Positions 5,024-12,296 of a stretch of DNA of 64,000 nucleotides are shown here, in pieces. The stretch comes from Ketobacter sp036337295 (GTDB taxonomy: Bacteria > Pseudomonadota > Gammaproteobacteria > Pseudomonadales > Ketobacteraceae): assembly GCA_036337295.1 (NCBI GenBank), contig JAYZEN010000003.1, positions 1 to 64,000 of the forward strand, given 5' to 3'. The translations under genes were made by a program, and so were the position numbers. Every line of letters starts with the position of its first letter. Position 1 is the first letter of the stretch. Below the pieces are notes generated by a model. That model saw only the letters and a program-made list of their open reading frames with translations, was not told where the DNA came from and did not search any database.

Positions 5024-6894
5024 AGGCTTATTTAATCTCTATTGGTTGTGACAACTATCAGAGTGAAACGCTTAATAATCTATCTGGCGCTGAAAATGAT
5101 GCATCAGATGTTTATGATGTCTTAGTTGACTCAGAATATTCGATATACGAAAAAGAAAGTTCATATTTTCTGAAATCCCCAGTAATAAGCGATGTTAAAG
5201 GAGCGCTCGAAGAAGCTCTATTCGATAAAGAATGCCCAGATATTTTTACGTTATTCTTTGCGGGGCACGGAGGTGTGATTGACGGTACGTACTACCTTTG
5301 CCTAAACGAAACTAAAACAGACAGAATGAGCTTAACTGGGCTATCGCTAACCGAGATCTTTAGAATAGTCTCCTCTTCGGGGGTTAAGCACGTAAATTTA
5401 GTCATTGACGCCTGCAACACCGCAGGGTTGGTTAATGACTTGTTGTCTCTGATAAAACCCGAACTTATGGGAGCTAAAGGTTCATTTGGTATTTCAATAC
5501 TCGCTGCAGCTGCCTCAGATGAATATGCTGGTGAGGTAGCGGGCCAAGGGCTACTAACAGGTAGTCTAATCGATCTAATTTCTGGAAGAGATAAAGTTAA
5601 TTCAGATGTTGAATTCCTCGATCTTGTGAATTTGGGACGTGTAATATCGACGAAATTTATACAAGAAGGAAGGGATCAGACGCCTTCTTCGTGGGGGATG
5701 AATCTCTACGGGCCAAGCATATTTTCTAAAAACCCATATCATAGTCAAGACGACACAATTTCAACTCATGATTTTTCGTTTATTCCGCCGGCGTCTAGAG
5801 TCGGAATGGTGCTACTGAATTATAAAGATGATCTTTGGGCTTTATATGACGACCTAGGAAATACTGAAGGCGTCCGTGAATTTTTAGAGGTGATTAGGTC
5901 TGCAGGAGAAGCCGTTGATAACACTGATGATCTAGTAACCTTGCTAAAAGGCGTCGGATATAGATTCATAGAGAAATATAGTCCTGAATGTGATTTTAAA
6001 CAGCTTGAATTGATCAATGCTATTTCCACCGTCCTAATTCCTCACTTGTCAAACGAGAAGGCTCGAGTAGCCTTTTCAGAATTCATGGCTTTATTCAAGT
6101 TATATGGCATCAGATTGCTAGATGATGCATTGGCAAACCTTCGAGAAGACAAATATTACTTGATAAACAAAGAAGGCGCTGGATTTGATGTACTATCAAA
6201 TTATTACTATTTGCCCATCAGATTATCAAAGCTTTTAGGGTATTTTTCGCAATTACTATTGATTGACGAAGGGGAAACCGAAAAAGTTTCTGCATTCCTT
6301 GATTTGGTTCGTAAGGACTATAGTGGTCATCTTGTCGTGATGTCTGAAGAGCAGGCGCCGTACCTACATTCTTTCTTTGGGATATATAATGCTTTAGGCA
6401 AAGGGGAGCAAGTTAAAGACCTCCTTATCTCTTATTTTCGCGACTATATTGGTTGTGAAGGACAAGTTGCGGCTCTTAATCTACCTGCTGAAGATACATT
6501 AAAATTCCTGATTCAAAGATATACACAGAATAAGGTAAATATAGAGTACAAATCTAATCCGGATAGTCTGGGGTCTTCATTATTACTTCAGTCTAATGCC
6601 TATGGCATAGGTGAAGATGTGAATTTAGTTTTACATGTTTTGGATAGGCATAGTTTCCACCTGTTTATCCCCGGAAATATTGATCAGTTCGGGGAGAAAA
6701 CAATAGAAAACGGGTTCAATATGGTTCTTCGATGTGGATCAAATTTTTGGACGTGTAAAGAATTCAACGATATTGTTAAAAAACATTTTGATAAATATTC
6801 AGAAATTGATCTTTCTTCTTTAAGCTTTATTGAGAAATATTCCAGTGTTGCCAGCTCTTTTGTTCAACCTGATCGTATTCCTCTAATGGTTTAA
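5020..6894 (+). CDS. Cassette 7 gene 2: caspase-like cysteine protease (peptidase C14), 624 aa
   Basis: Residues 1-235 form a caspase/metacaspase fold. It begins KAYLISIGCDNYQ, continues LSGAENDASDVYDVL, and carries the catalytic His83 in FTLFFAGHGG and Cys132 in VNLVIDACNTAG; later segments ILAAAASDEYA and FIQEGRDQTPSSWGM fit the substrate-pocket loops. Residues 240-500 are a helical region without a match I know. The C-terminal 110 residues (for example LGSSLLLQSNAYGIGEDVNLVLHVLD) look like a separate alpha/beta or beta-rich module. No signal peptide. Prokaryotic caspase-like proteases often act as suicide effectors in antiphage systems; with a coupled coiled-coil partner in an integron cassette, a defence role is a reasonable inference. 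Unusually long for a cassette gene. Confidence 0.88.
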   Translation: MKAYLISIGCDNYQSETLNNLSGAENDASDVYDVLVDSEYSIYEKESSYFLKSPVISDVKGALEEALFDKECPDIFTLFFAGHGGVIDGTYYLCLNETKTDRMSLTGLSLTEIFRIVSSSGVKHVNLVIDACNTAGLVNDLLSLIKPELMGAKGSFGISILAAAASDEYAGEVAGQGLLTGSLIDLISGRDKVNSDVEFLDLVNLGRVISTKFIQEGRDQTPSSWGMNLYGPSIFSKNPYHSQDDTISTHDFSFIPPASRVGMVLLNYKDDLWALYDDLGNTEGVREFLEVIRSAGEAVDNTDDLVTLLKGVGYRFIEKYSPECDFKQLELINAISTVLIPHLSNEKARVAFSEFMALFKLYGIRLLDDALANLREDKYYLINKEGAGFDVLSNYYYLPIRLSKLLGYFSQLLLIDEGETEKVSAFLDLVRKDYSGHLVVMSEEQAPYLHSFFGIYNALGKGEQVKDLLISYFRDYIGCEGQVAALNLPAEDTLKFLIQRYTQNKVNIEYKSNPDSLGSSLLLQSNAYGIGEDVNLVLHVLDRHSFHLFIPGNIDQFGEKTIENGFNMVLRCGSNFWTCKEFNDIVKKHFDKYSEIDLSSLSFIEKYSSVASSFVQPDRIPLMV

Positions 6895-6906
6895 CCCGTG
6901 ATAAAA

Positions 6907-6980
6907 AACATAACAATCGCAAGCACTCGGAACAATTCTCCGCTTCGCTACAAATTGTCCGGTGTTGCGGACGTTAAACC
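6907..6980 (+). repeat. attC4 (74 bp), recombination site of the caspase cassette
   Basis: R'' AACATAAC is the reverse complement of the cassette start GTTATGTT at 4391, which shows that the two genes between were mobilised as one 2.5-kb cassette. Arms CGCAAGCACTCGGAACAATT / AATTGTCCGGTGTTGCG pair around a CTCCGCTTCGCTAC tip. The right core is GACGTTAAACC. Confidence 0.9.
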
Positions 6981-6983
6981 AAA

Positions 6984-7277
6984 TCAGAATTTGGTTTCGA
7001 CATCAGAATTTTTGTGGAGAATTCTGACGATATTTATTAAACCGGATGATTCTGAAGTGTAGAAAATTATGTGACTACCGACGGATGATTTTCGATAACC
7101 CGGTTTGATGTAGTCACATGGTTTCCCGATTGTTGGGTTGAGCGCAAGTTTAAGGAATCGCTCATCTATTTGGCGAAGGTAAGTGTTGCGTTGTTCTGTG
7201 CCCCATTGGTCCTTTGTGTATGTCGCAATTTGTTTAAGGTCATTTTTAGCAGCATGCGTTAATCGGAATTGGGGCAT
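6984..7277 (-). CDS. parE: Cassette 8: ParE/RelE-family toxin
   Basis: A 97-residue RelE/ParE-fold protein. The N-terminal LTHAAKNDLKQIATYTKDQWG is the typical ParE helical hairpin; the core has KPCDYIKPGYRKSSVGSHIIFY and the C-terminal strand INIVRILHKNSD. ParE toxins poison DNA gyrase. The ATG overlaps the parD stop by one base (TAATG), the usual antitoxin-first order. The pair points against the array direction, which is common for integron toxin-antitoxin cassettes that carry their own promoter. Confidence 0.93.
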   Translation of the reverse strand: MPQFRLTHAAKNDLKQIATYTKDQWGTEQRNTYLRQIDERFLKLALNPTIGKPCDYIKPGYRKSSVGSHIIFYTSESSGLINIVRILHKNSDVETKF

Positions 7278-7516
7278 TACTTATCTGTACCATCTAGCTC
7301 ATCGATCAATGAATCCAGGGAGTACTCTGTATACCCGCTTTGCTCACCTTCGGTTAGCTTGGCGCGTAGGGCGTTCAGTTTGGCTTCATGCTCCTCCAAC
7401 AGGCGCAGGCCAGCACGAATCACTTCGCTTGCAGAGCCATATCGTCCACAGCTAAGCTGTTGATTTATAAAGTCATCGAAGTGATTACCAAGGTTGATGC
7501 TAGTATTTCGTGCCAT
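7277..7516 (-). CDS. parD: Cassette 8: ParD-family antitoxin
   Basis: 79 residues. The N-terminal ribbon-helix-helix (NTSINLGNHFDDFINQQL and YGSASEVIRAGLRLLEE) is the ParD DNA-binding and dimerisation domain. The acidic C-terminal tail (EYSLDSLIDELDGTDK) is the part that wraps and neutralises ParE. It lies upstream of parE and overlaps it by one base. Autoregulation is likely through the inverted repeat just upstream (7540-7570). Confidence 0.93.
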   Translation of the reverse strand: MARNTSINLGNHFDDFINQQLSCGRYGSASEVIRAGLRLLEEHEAKLNALRAKLTEGEQSGYTEYSLDSLIDELDGTDK

Positions 7517-7539
7517 GAGGGTATACCGGTGAGTTTAGC

Positions 7540-7570
7540 GAATACCAACAAATACCATATTTTGGTATTT
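7540..7570 (-). promoter_or_regulatory. Probable ParD operator upstream of parDE
   Basis: The perfect inverted repeat AAATACCA / TGGTATTT around a short AT spacer lies at 7550-7570, with a further half-site AATACCA at 7541-7547. It sits 25-55 bases upstream of the parD start, where a ribbon-helix-helix autoregulator would bind. The motif is AT-rich and unique in the array. Confidence 0.6.
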
Positions 7571-7593
7571 TGTCAATTCAATAAGCAAGGTAG

Positions 7594-7622
7594 GGTTTAA
7601 AAGTTGCTAGGCAACGTTGATG
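7594..7622 (+). repeat. Minimal attC-like site closing the parDE cassette
   Basis: GGTTTAA is the reverse complement of the start of the parDE cassette (TTAAACC after the attC4 crossover). It is followed by AA and a tiny hairpin GTTGC-TAG-GCAAC, then GTTGATG. Position, complementarity and order all fit an attC, but the stem is only five pairs and the right core GTTGATG departs from GTTRRRY. It may be a deletion remnant. Confidence 0.5.
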
Positions 7623-7804
7623 CTAATTGTGAAAAGCTCGTTGTGCTAATGCAGTCGGAAAATGATCCACAGATGCGTGGTAAGTTTATTGCGATTCTCG
7701 GCGACGGTACGTCTAAAAGCATAATTCCCGTCTTAGAAGCAGAGCTATCGAGCTCGCATCGTGATGTGCGTTTTTGGGCCCACCGGCAGCTTCAGCGAAC
7801 ATAG
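7604..7804 (+). pseudogene. HEAT-like repeat protein, probably 5'-truncated cassette gene
   Basis: The frame encodes about 66 residues with NCEKLVVLMQSENDPQMRGKFIAILGD and SIIPVLEAELSSSHRDVRFWA, two helix pairs of a HEAT/PBS-lyase-like repeat. The only start that gives the full length is a TTG inside the minimal attC hairpin, without a Shine-Dalgarno; the first ATG would remove the first repeat. The reading frame therefore looks joined in mid-gene to the recombination site. After the stop, GCATCA is complementary to the cassette start TGATGC, but no hairpin follows, so the array seems to peter out here. Confidence 0.5.
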
Positions 7805-7954
7805 CATCATTTAATATGAACCATATTTCCTTTTATACCTTAATATCTGATCTATACAGAAACATAATTCTGCTTGATTGACATAAATTATAAATGGAAA
7901 TATAGTTCCTTTAAATCTACGTTTTTCCCAAATTACAGCAATATATTTCTGGTT

Positions 7955-8320
7955 ATGAACCTGACGCATTTGAGTGACCAAAAGGTCCTGGAATGGCTGG
8001 GGGAGCGCTTTCGGGCCACCCGACTCAGCCAGAATATCACCATGGCAGACCTGGCCGAAAAAGCCGGCATCACCGAGCGGACGCTGTATAACCTGGAGAA
8101 CGGCAGCAAGAGCGTGGGGTTGTTGAACGTGATTGCGGTCCTGCGGGCACTGGGTAAATTGGATGAGCTGGATCAGTTTCTGCCGGAGCCACCACCGCGG
8201 GCAGAGGCCTTGGTTCAGATTGAAAAGCTGCAGGCGCAACGCCGACAGCGGGCGTCTCGTTCCACTTCCGGCAATAAGCCAGGCAACGATAAAACGCCCT
8301 GGACCTGGGGGGAGGATTAA
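7955..8320 (+). CDS. hipB: HipB-type antitoxin with XRE helix-turn-helix
   Basis: The 121-residue form starting MNLTHLSDQKVLEWLGERF is preferred to an in-frame start at 7874, because the first 27 residues of the longer form look non-coding. Residues 10-75 form a Cro/CI-type helix-turn-helix (RFRATRLSQNITMADLAEKAGI, ERTLYNLENGSKSVGLLNVIAVLRAL). The C-terminal tail is basic and Pro-rich. It ends exactly where hipA begins. HipB represses the hipBA promoter and holds HipA inactive. Codon use is GC-rich, unlike the cassettes to the left, so this gene is outside the integron. Confidence 0.88.
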   Translation: MNLTHLSDQKVLEWLGERFRATRLSQNITMADLAEKAGITERTLYNLENGSKSVGLLNVIAVLRALGKLDELDQFLPEPPPRAEALVQIEKLQAQRRQRASRSTSGNKPGNDKTPWTWGED

Positions 8321-9655
8321 ATGGCACAGACCGCCCGCGTCATACTGTGGGGACGACAAATCGGAACCCTGATCTGGACCAATGATCGCGGCTATTTCGA
8401 GTACGACCAGGGGTTTCAGTCCTCCGGTATTGAGCCCTCCCCCATTAGAATGCCGCTGGGCAGCCAATCCTATTCCTTTCCCACTCTGAACCGGGAAACC
8501 TTCAAAGGGCTTCCGGGGTTGTTGGCTGATTCGCTACCGGATAAGTTCGGGAATCGCCTGATCGATCAATGGCTGGAGCGACAAGGCCGCGCCCCGGACA
8601 GCTTCAGCCCATTGGAGCGCCTGTGTTATATCGGTTCCCGCGGCATGGGCGCACTGGAATTCCAACCCGCCATTGCCACCTGGGATGAATCCGCCCAACC
8701 GATCGAAATCGCGGAACTGGTCAGACTGGCGAATGAAGCATTGAGCGCCAAGCGCGCCATGGCCGTCGATCTGGCCGGGGCGGATGCCAGCAAAAAACAG
8801 GCACTTGAGAAAATCATTTCAGTGGGGACCTCGGCCGGTGGTGCCCGTGCCAAAGCGGTGATTGCCTGGAATCCAGATACCCAGGAAGTGCGCTCCGGCC
8901 AGGTGAAAACCGATGCCGGTTTCGGCTACTGGCTGTTGAAATTCGATGGGGTGGAAGAAAACCGCGATCACGAGGTATTGGCGGACCCCAAAGGCTTTAG
9001 CCTGGTGGAATACGCGTATTATCTGATGGCCAGGGCCTGTGGCATCACCATGACCGAATGCCGAATCTTTCAGGAAAACGGCCGGTGTCATTTCATGACC
9101 CGACGTTTTGACCGCAGGCACGGTGGTGAAAAGATTCATATGCAGTCCCTGTGTGGACTGGCGCACTATGACTTTAACCAGGCCGGTGCCTATTCCTATG
9201 AGCAGGCCATCGGTGTGATGCGGGATCTGGACTTACCCAAGCCGGAGTTCGAGCAGTTCTTTCGCCGGATCGTGTTTAATATCGTGGCCCGCAATCAGGA
9301 CGATCACACCAAGAACATTGCCTTTTTGATGGATAAGACGGGCAGCTGGTCACTCTCCCCCGCGTATGACATTACCCATTGCAACGGCAGCGGTTGGACC
9401 AGCCAGCACCAGATGACCGTAAACGGCAAGCGCAATCACTTTGTCACAGATGATCTGTTGGCGGTTGCACAACATGCGGATATTCGACCAACCAACGCAA
9501 AACGCATTATGCGTGAAATTTTATCCCAGGTAGGCCGATGGCCAGAGTTTGCTGAGCAGGCCGGAGTACCGGAGCAGTATCCCGGTCAAAGTAAAGGGCC
9601 CTCATGGATGGAACTGATTCAACAGGATCATCGCCTGGATTGGGAAGGCCTGTAA
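8321..9655 (+). CDS. hipA: HipA-family serine/threonine kinase toxin
   Basis: 444 residues, the usual HipA length. The N-terminal HipA_N domain (ARVILWGRQIGTLIW, LPGLLADSLPDKFGNRLID) is followed by the kinase-like domain. The latter has TSAGGARAKAVIAW, KFDGVEENRDHEVLADPKG, MTRRFDRR, and the catalytic loop RNQDDHTKNIAFLMD followed by LSPAYDITH as the Mg-binding segment. HipA kinases phosphorylate glutamyl-tRNA synthetase or other translation targets and cause growth arrest. Immediate adjacency to hipB and intact motifs suggest a working toxin-antitoxin pair. Confidence 0.93.
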   Translation: MAQTARVILWGRQIGTLIWTNDRGYFEYDQGFQSSGIEPSPIRMPLGSQSYSFPTLNRETFKGLPGLLADSLPDKFGNRLIDQWLERQGRAPDSFSPLERLCYIGSRGMGALEFQPAIATWDESAQPIEIAELVRLANEALSAKRAMAVDLAGADASKKQALEKIISVGTSAGGARAKAVIAWNPDTQEVRSGQVKTDAGFGYWLLKFDGVEENRDHEVLADPKGFSLVEYAYYLMARACGITMTECRIFQENGRCHFMTRRFDRRHGGEKIHMQSLCGLAHYDFNQAGAYSYEQAIGVMRDLDLPKPEFEQFFRRIVFNIVARNQDDHTKNIAFLMDKTGSWSLSPAYDITHCNGSGWTSQHQMTVNGKRNHFVTDDLLAVAQHADIRPTNAKRIMREILSQVGRWPEFAEQAGVPEQYPGQSKGPSWMELIQQDHRLDWEGL

Positions 9656-9697
9656 ACCCCCCCGAAGAGCAAGGTACATGACCCAAGCCATTGCGGA

Positions 9698-10312
9698 TCA
9701 GCTGGCGTTTTTGCGCAGGCATGTGCTGGCTTCCGTGGCTGACTCTGGGTCTGACGCTGTGTCGGACGCTGGCTGAGTGACGGGGCGCCTTCGGAACAAC
9801 GGGCGTGGCTCGATGGCCGAACGACTATAGAGCACGCTCATCCCCCGCAACCCCTTGATTGCTTCCGCCGCCGACTTGTCTTCGCGCAACGCAAACACGT
9901 CGAAACCACACTGACGCATATGACTGAGCTGATCGCGCAGCACGTCCCCCACGGCGCGCAGTTCACCCTGCCACCCCATTCGCGTTCGCAGCAGGTAGGC
10001 CTGGCTGTATGCGCGACCATCGCTGAAGCGGGGAAAATGCAGTGCAATCAATGGCAGCACCGAAAGATAGGGCACAAGCTGCTCCACATCATCATCTGCT
10101 CGCAAGCAAACAGCATCGACACTGGGCCTGTGGCCATTGAGCACCGTTTGAGGCTGGGTCGCCAACCATGCCTCCAGACTGAGTATCCGGGGTGCTGTCT
10201 CTGTCGCTACCGTTGTTGCTGTCGTCGTTGCAGAGGGTTCCAGCATCAGCATCCATGGATCATCGGGCACCGGTTCTGCACCGGAACGTCCCAGTCGAAT
10301 GACGTTCTTCAT
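9698..10312 (-). CDS. DUF934 protein, sulfite reductase partner
   Basis: A 204-residue protein of the DUF934 (COG3749) family, almost always encoded directly after cysI in proteobacteria without a CysJ flavoprotein. Typical segments are the central FPRFSDGRAYSQAYLLRTR, the WQGELRAVGDVLRDQLSHMRQCGFDVF stretch and the tail YSRSAIEPRPLFRRR. It is thought to assist electron supply or assembly of the reductase; its biochemistry is not settled. Its start overlaps the cysI stop by four bases (ATGA), so the genes are coupled. Confidence 0.88.
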   Translation of the reverse strand: MKNVIRLGRSGAEPVPDDPWMLMLEPSATTTATTVATETAPRILSLEAWLATQPQTVLNGHRPSVDAVCLRADDDVEQLVPYLSVLPLIALHFPRFSDGRAYSQAYLLRTRMGWQGELRAVGDVLRDQLSHMRQCGFDVFALREDKSAAEAIKGLRGMSVLYSRSAIEPRPLFRRRPVTQPASDTASDPESATEASTCLRKNAS

Positions 10313-11997
10313 GGACTGGCTGCCTCCCGTGGATAGACCCGGGCCTTGAACGGCTCCAGACCAATCCGTTCCACCGTATCAACGAAGGTTTCGCTCTCGA
10401 TGCGCTGTTCACGATAGACGTTGGCCAGGGTTGCAATCACCTGCGGTATCTCTTCGGCGCTGAACGCAGGCCCCATGACCTTGCCCAGTCTGCTGCGTTT
10501 GCCCTGGGTGCCACCCAAGGTAACCTGATACCACTCACTGCCATTCTTATCGACGCCCAGAATACCGATGTTACCAATGTGGTGATGACCGCAGGCATTC
10601 ATGCACCCGGACACGTTTACACTGATTTTCCCCAGCGCCTGCAACTGTTGCTGATCTTCAAACTGTTGTTGAATCGCCAGGGCGACCGGAATGGATTTGG
10701 CGTTTGCCAGAGAGCAGTAGTCCCCACCGGGGCACGCAATGATGTCGGTAAGCAGATGGATGTTCGGAGTCTCCAGACCGGTTTTGCGGAGCATTTTCCA
10801 GAGTGAATACAGATCCGCCTGCGCCACATCCGGGAGCACCAGATTCTGTTCATGGGCAACCCTGATCTCCCCAAAACCGTAGCGATCCGCCAACTGGGCG
10901 ATCTGCTCCATCTGGGTAGCCGTGACATCGCCGGGAGCCTGTCCTGTATCCGGTGCTGTGCTGTTCCCGGGCTTGGTGGACAGGATCACCGAGACATAGC
11001 CAGGAACCTTGTGCGGATGAGTGTTGCGCCTGACCCAGCGAGCAAACTCGGGCTCCCGGTCAACAGCGTTGGTAAAGTGGCTGTCCGATGCGGACCTTGC
11101 GGCATACGCGGGCGGTTGAAAACTGGCAGCCACCCGGGCGTATTCAGCGTCGGTCAGTTGCGCTGGCCCATCTTTCAGGTGTTGCCACTCCGCTTCCACT
11201 TCATTGGCAAACGCCTCAATGCCCAGCGCTTTCACCAGGATCTTGATGCGCGCCTTGTATTTATTGTCGCGTCGACCGTGACGGTTATAGACCCGCAGCA
11301 CCGCCTCCACATAAGACAGCAGATGATGCCAGGGCAGCGCTTGCTTTAACGGTTGGGCGAGAATGGGTGTGCGGCCGAGCCCGCCACCAACCGTGACATC
11401 GAACAACATATCGCTGTTCTCCCCGCGGTAGAGATACAAGCCAAGATCATGCGTCATCACTGCCGCCCGATCTTCTGCCGCCGCACACAGCGCAATCTTG
11501 AATTTGCGCGGCAGAAAGAGAAACTCCGGATTGACTGTCGACCACTGCCGCAGAATTTCAGCCAGCGGACGCGGGTCCATAATCTCATCGGCAGCCACCC
11601 CGGCAAACGCCTCCGTGGTGATGTTGCGAACGCAGTTACCGGATGTCTGAATGGCGTGCATGTCGGCACCTGCCAGCCGTTGCAGGATGTCAGGCACCTG
11701 TTCCAGCGTTATCCAATTGAACTGAATGTTTTGTCGAGTCGTGAAATGGCCGTACCCACGATCATAATCCCGGGCAATACTGGCCAGAGTTCGCAACTGA
11801 TTCGACGACAGCGTGCCATAGGGTATGGCCACCCGCAGCATGTATGCGTGGCGCTGCAGATACAACCCGTTCTGCAGGCGCAGTGGTAAAAACTCTTCTT
11901 CGCTCAGATCACCGCTCAAACGCCGGCCGACCTGATCACGAAACTCAGCGACCCGTTCATCCACCAAAGCACGGTCATATTCATCATAGCGGTACAT
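10309..11997 (-). CDS. cysI: Assimilatory sulfite reductase, siroheme hemoprotein
   Basis: The ATG at 11997 is preceded by a strong GGAGGTGA, giving 562 residues; a longer frame to 12069 is not supported. Two ferredoxin-like half-domains and two siroheme/4Fe-4S domains are visible: DYDRGYGHFTTRQNIQFNWI, TSGNCVRNITTEAFAG, and the cluster motifs ACPGGDYCSLANA and VSGCMNACGHHHIGNIGI, which carry the four Cys ligands. The enzyme reduces sulfite to sulfide for cysteine synthesis. As no cysJ lies beside it, electrons probably come from ferredoxin. It diverges from the ccoG-like gene across a region with repeated AATCTGA motifs. Confidence 0.93.
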   Translation of the reverse strand: MYRYDEYDRALVDERVAEFRDQVGRRLSGDLSEEEFLPLRLQNGLYLQRHAYMLRVAIPYGTLSSNQLRTLASIARDYDRGYGHFTTRQNIQFNWITLEQVPDILQRLAGADMHAIQTSGNCVRNITTEAFAGVAADEIMDPRPLAEILRQWSTVNPEFLFLPRKFKIALCAAAEDRAAVMTHDLGLYLYRGENSDMLFDVTVGGGLGRTPILAQPLKQALPWHHLLSYVEAVLRVYNRHGRRDNKYKARIKILVKALGIEAFANEVEAEWQHLKDGPAQLTDAEYARVAASFQPPAYAARSASDSHFTNAVDREPEFARWVRRNTHPHKVPGYVSVILSTKPGNSTAPDTGQAPGDVTATQMEQIAQLADRYGFGEIRVAHEQNLVLPDVAQADLYSLWKMLRKTGLETPNIHLLTDIIACPGGDYCSLANAKSIPVALAIQQQFEDQQQLQALGKISVNVSGCMNACGHHHIGNIGILGVDKNGSEWYQVTLGGTQGKRSRLGKVMGPAFSAEEIPQVIATLANVYREQRIESETFVDTVERIGLEPFKARVYPREAASP

Positions 11998-12099
11998 ACT
12001 CACCTCCAACTTGCCTGCTTCAGGCAGGAGCGATTTGCCCACCACCCAAAGCAGAATTCTGCCGTCCACTATGCGTATTATCGCCCTCCCAATACAGGT

Positions 12100-12235
12100 T
12101 CAGATTGCAGATAAAAAACCATATCAGATGAGAACAAGGCTCATCTCTGCCAAGAAATCTGATAATTGGTCCAAATTTACCATGTTCCTGCCCCAACCAA
12201 TCTGATCCGCATTTTTATCTACAATCTGAATCTGT
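12100..12235. promoter_or_regulatory. cysI / ccoG divergent control region with repeated AATCTGA motif
   Basis: The heptamer AATCTGA or its complement TCAGATT occurs exactly at 12100-12106, 12156-12162, 12199-12205 and 12223-12229, with one-mismatch copies at 12124-12130 and 12229-12235. Six copies in 136 bases are far more than chance would give. Repeats in both orientations between divergent promoters suggest a regulator site; the nearby MocR-type regulator is one candidate. The whole gap between the two start codons (11998-12296) holds nothing else I recognise. Confidence 0.5.
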
Positions 12236-12296
12236 TATGAAATTGAGCCAGCGCGCACCATGACGACTGACTGCTACACCAAGAGCCACACCCCAC

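Noticed and set aside
7811..8467. 218-codon minus-strand frame across hipB and the start of hipA
   Set aside because: Overlaps two well-supported genes and has no recognisable motif.
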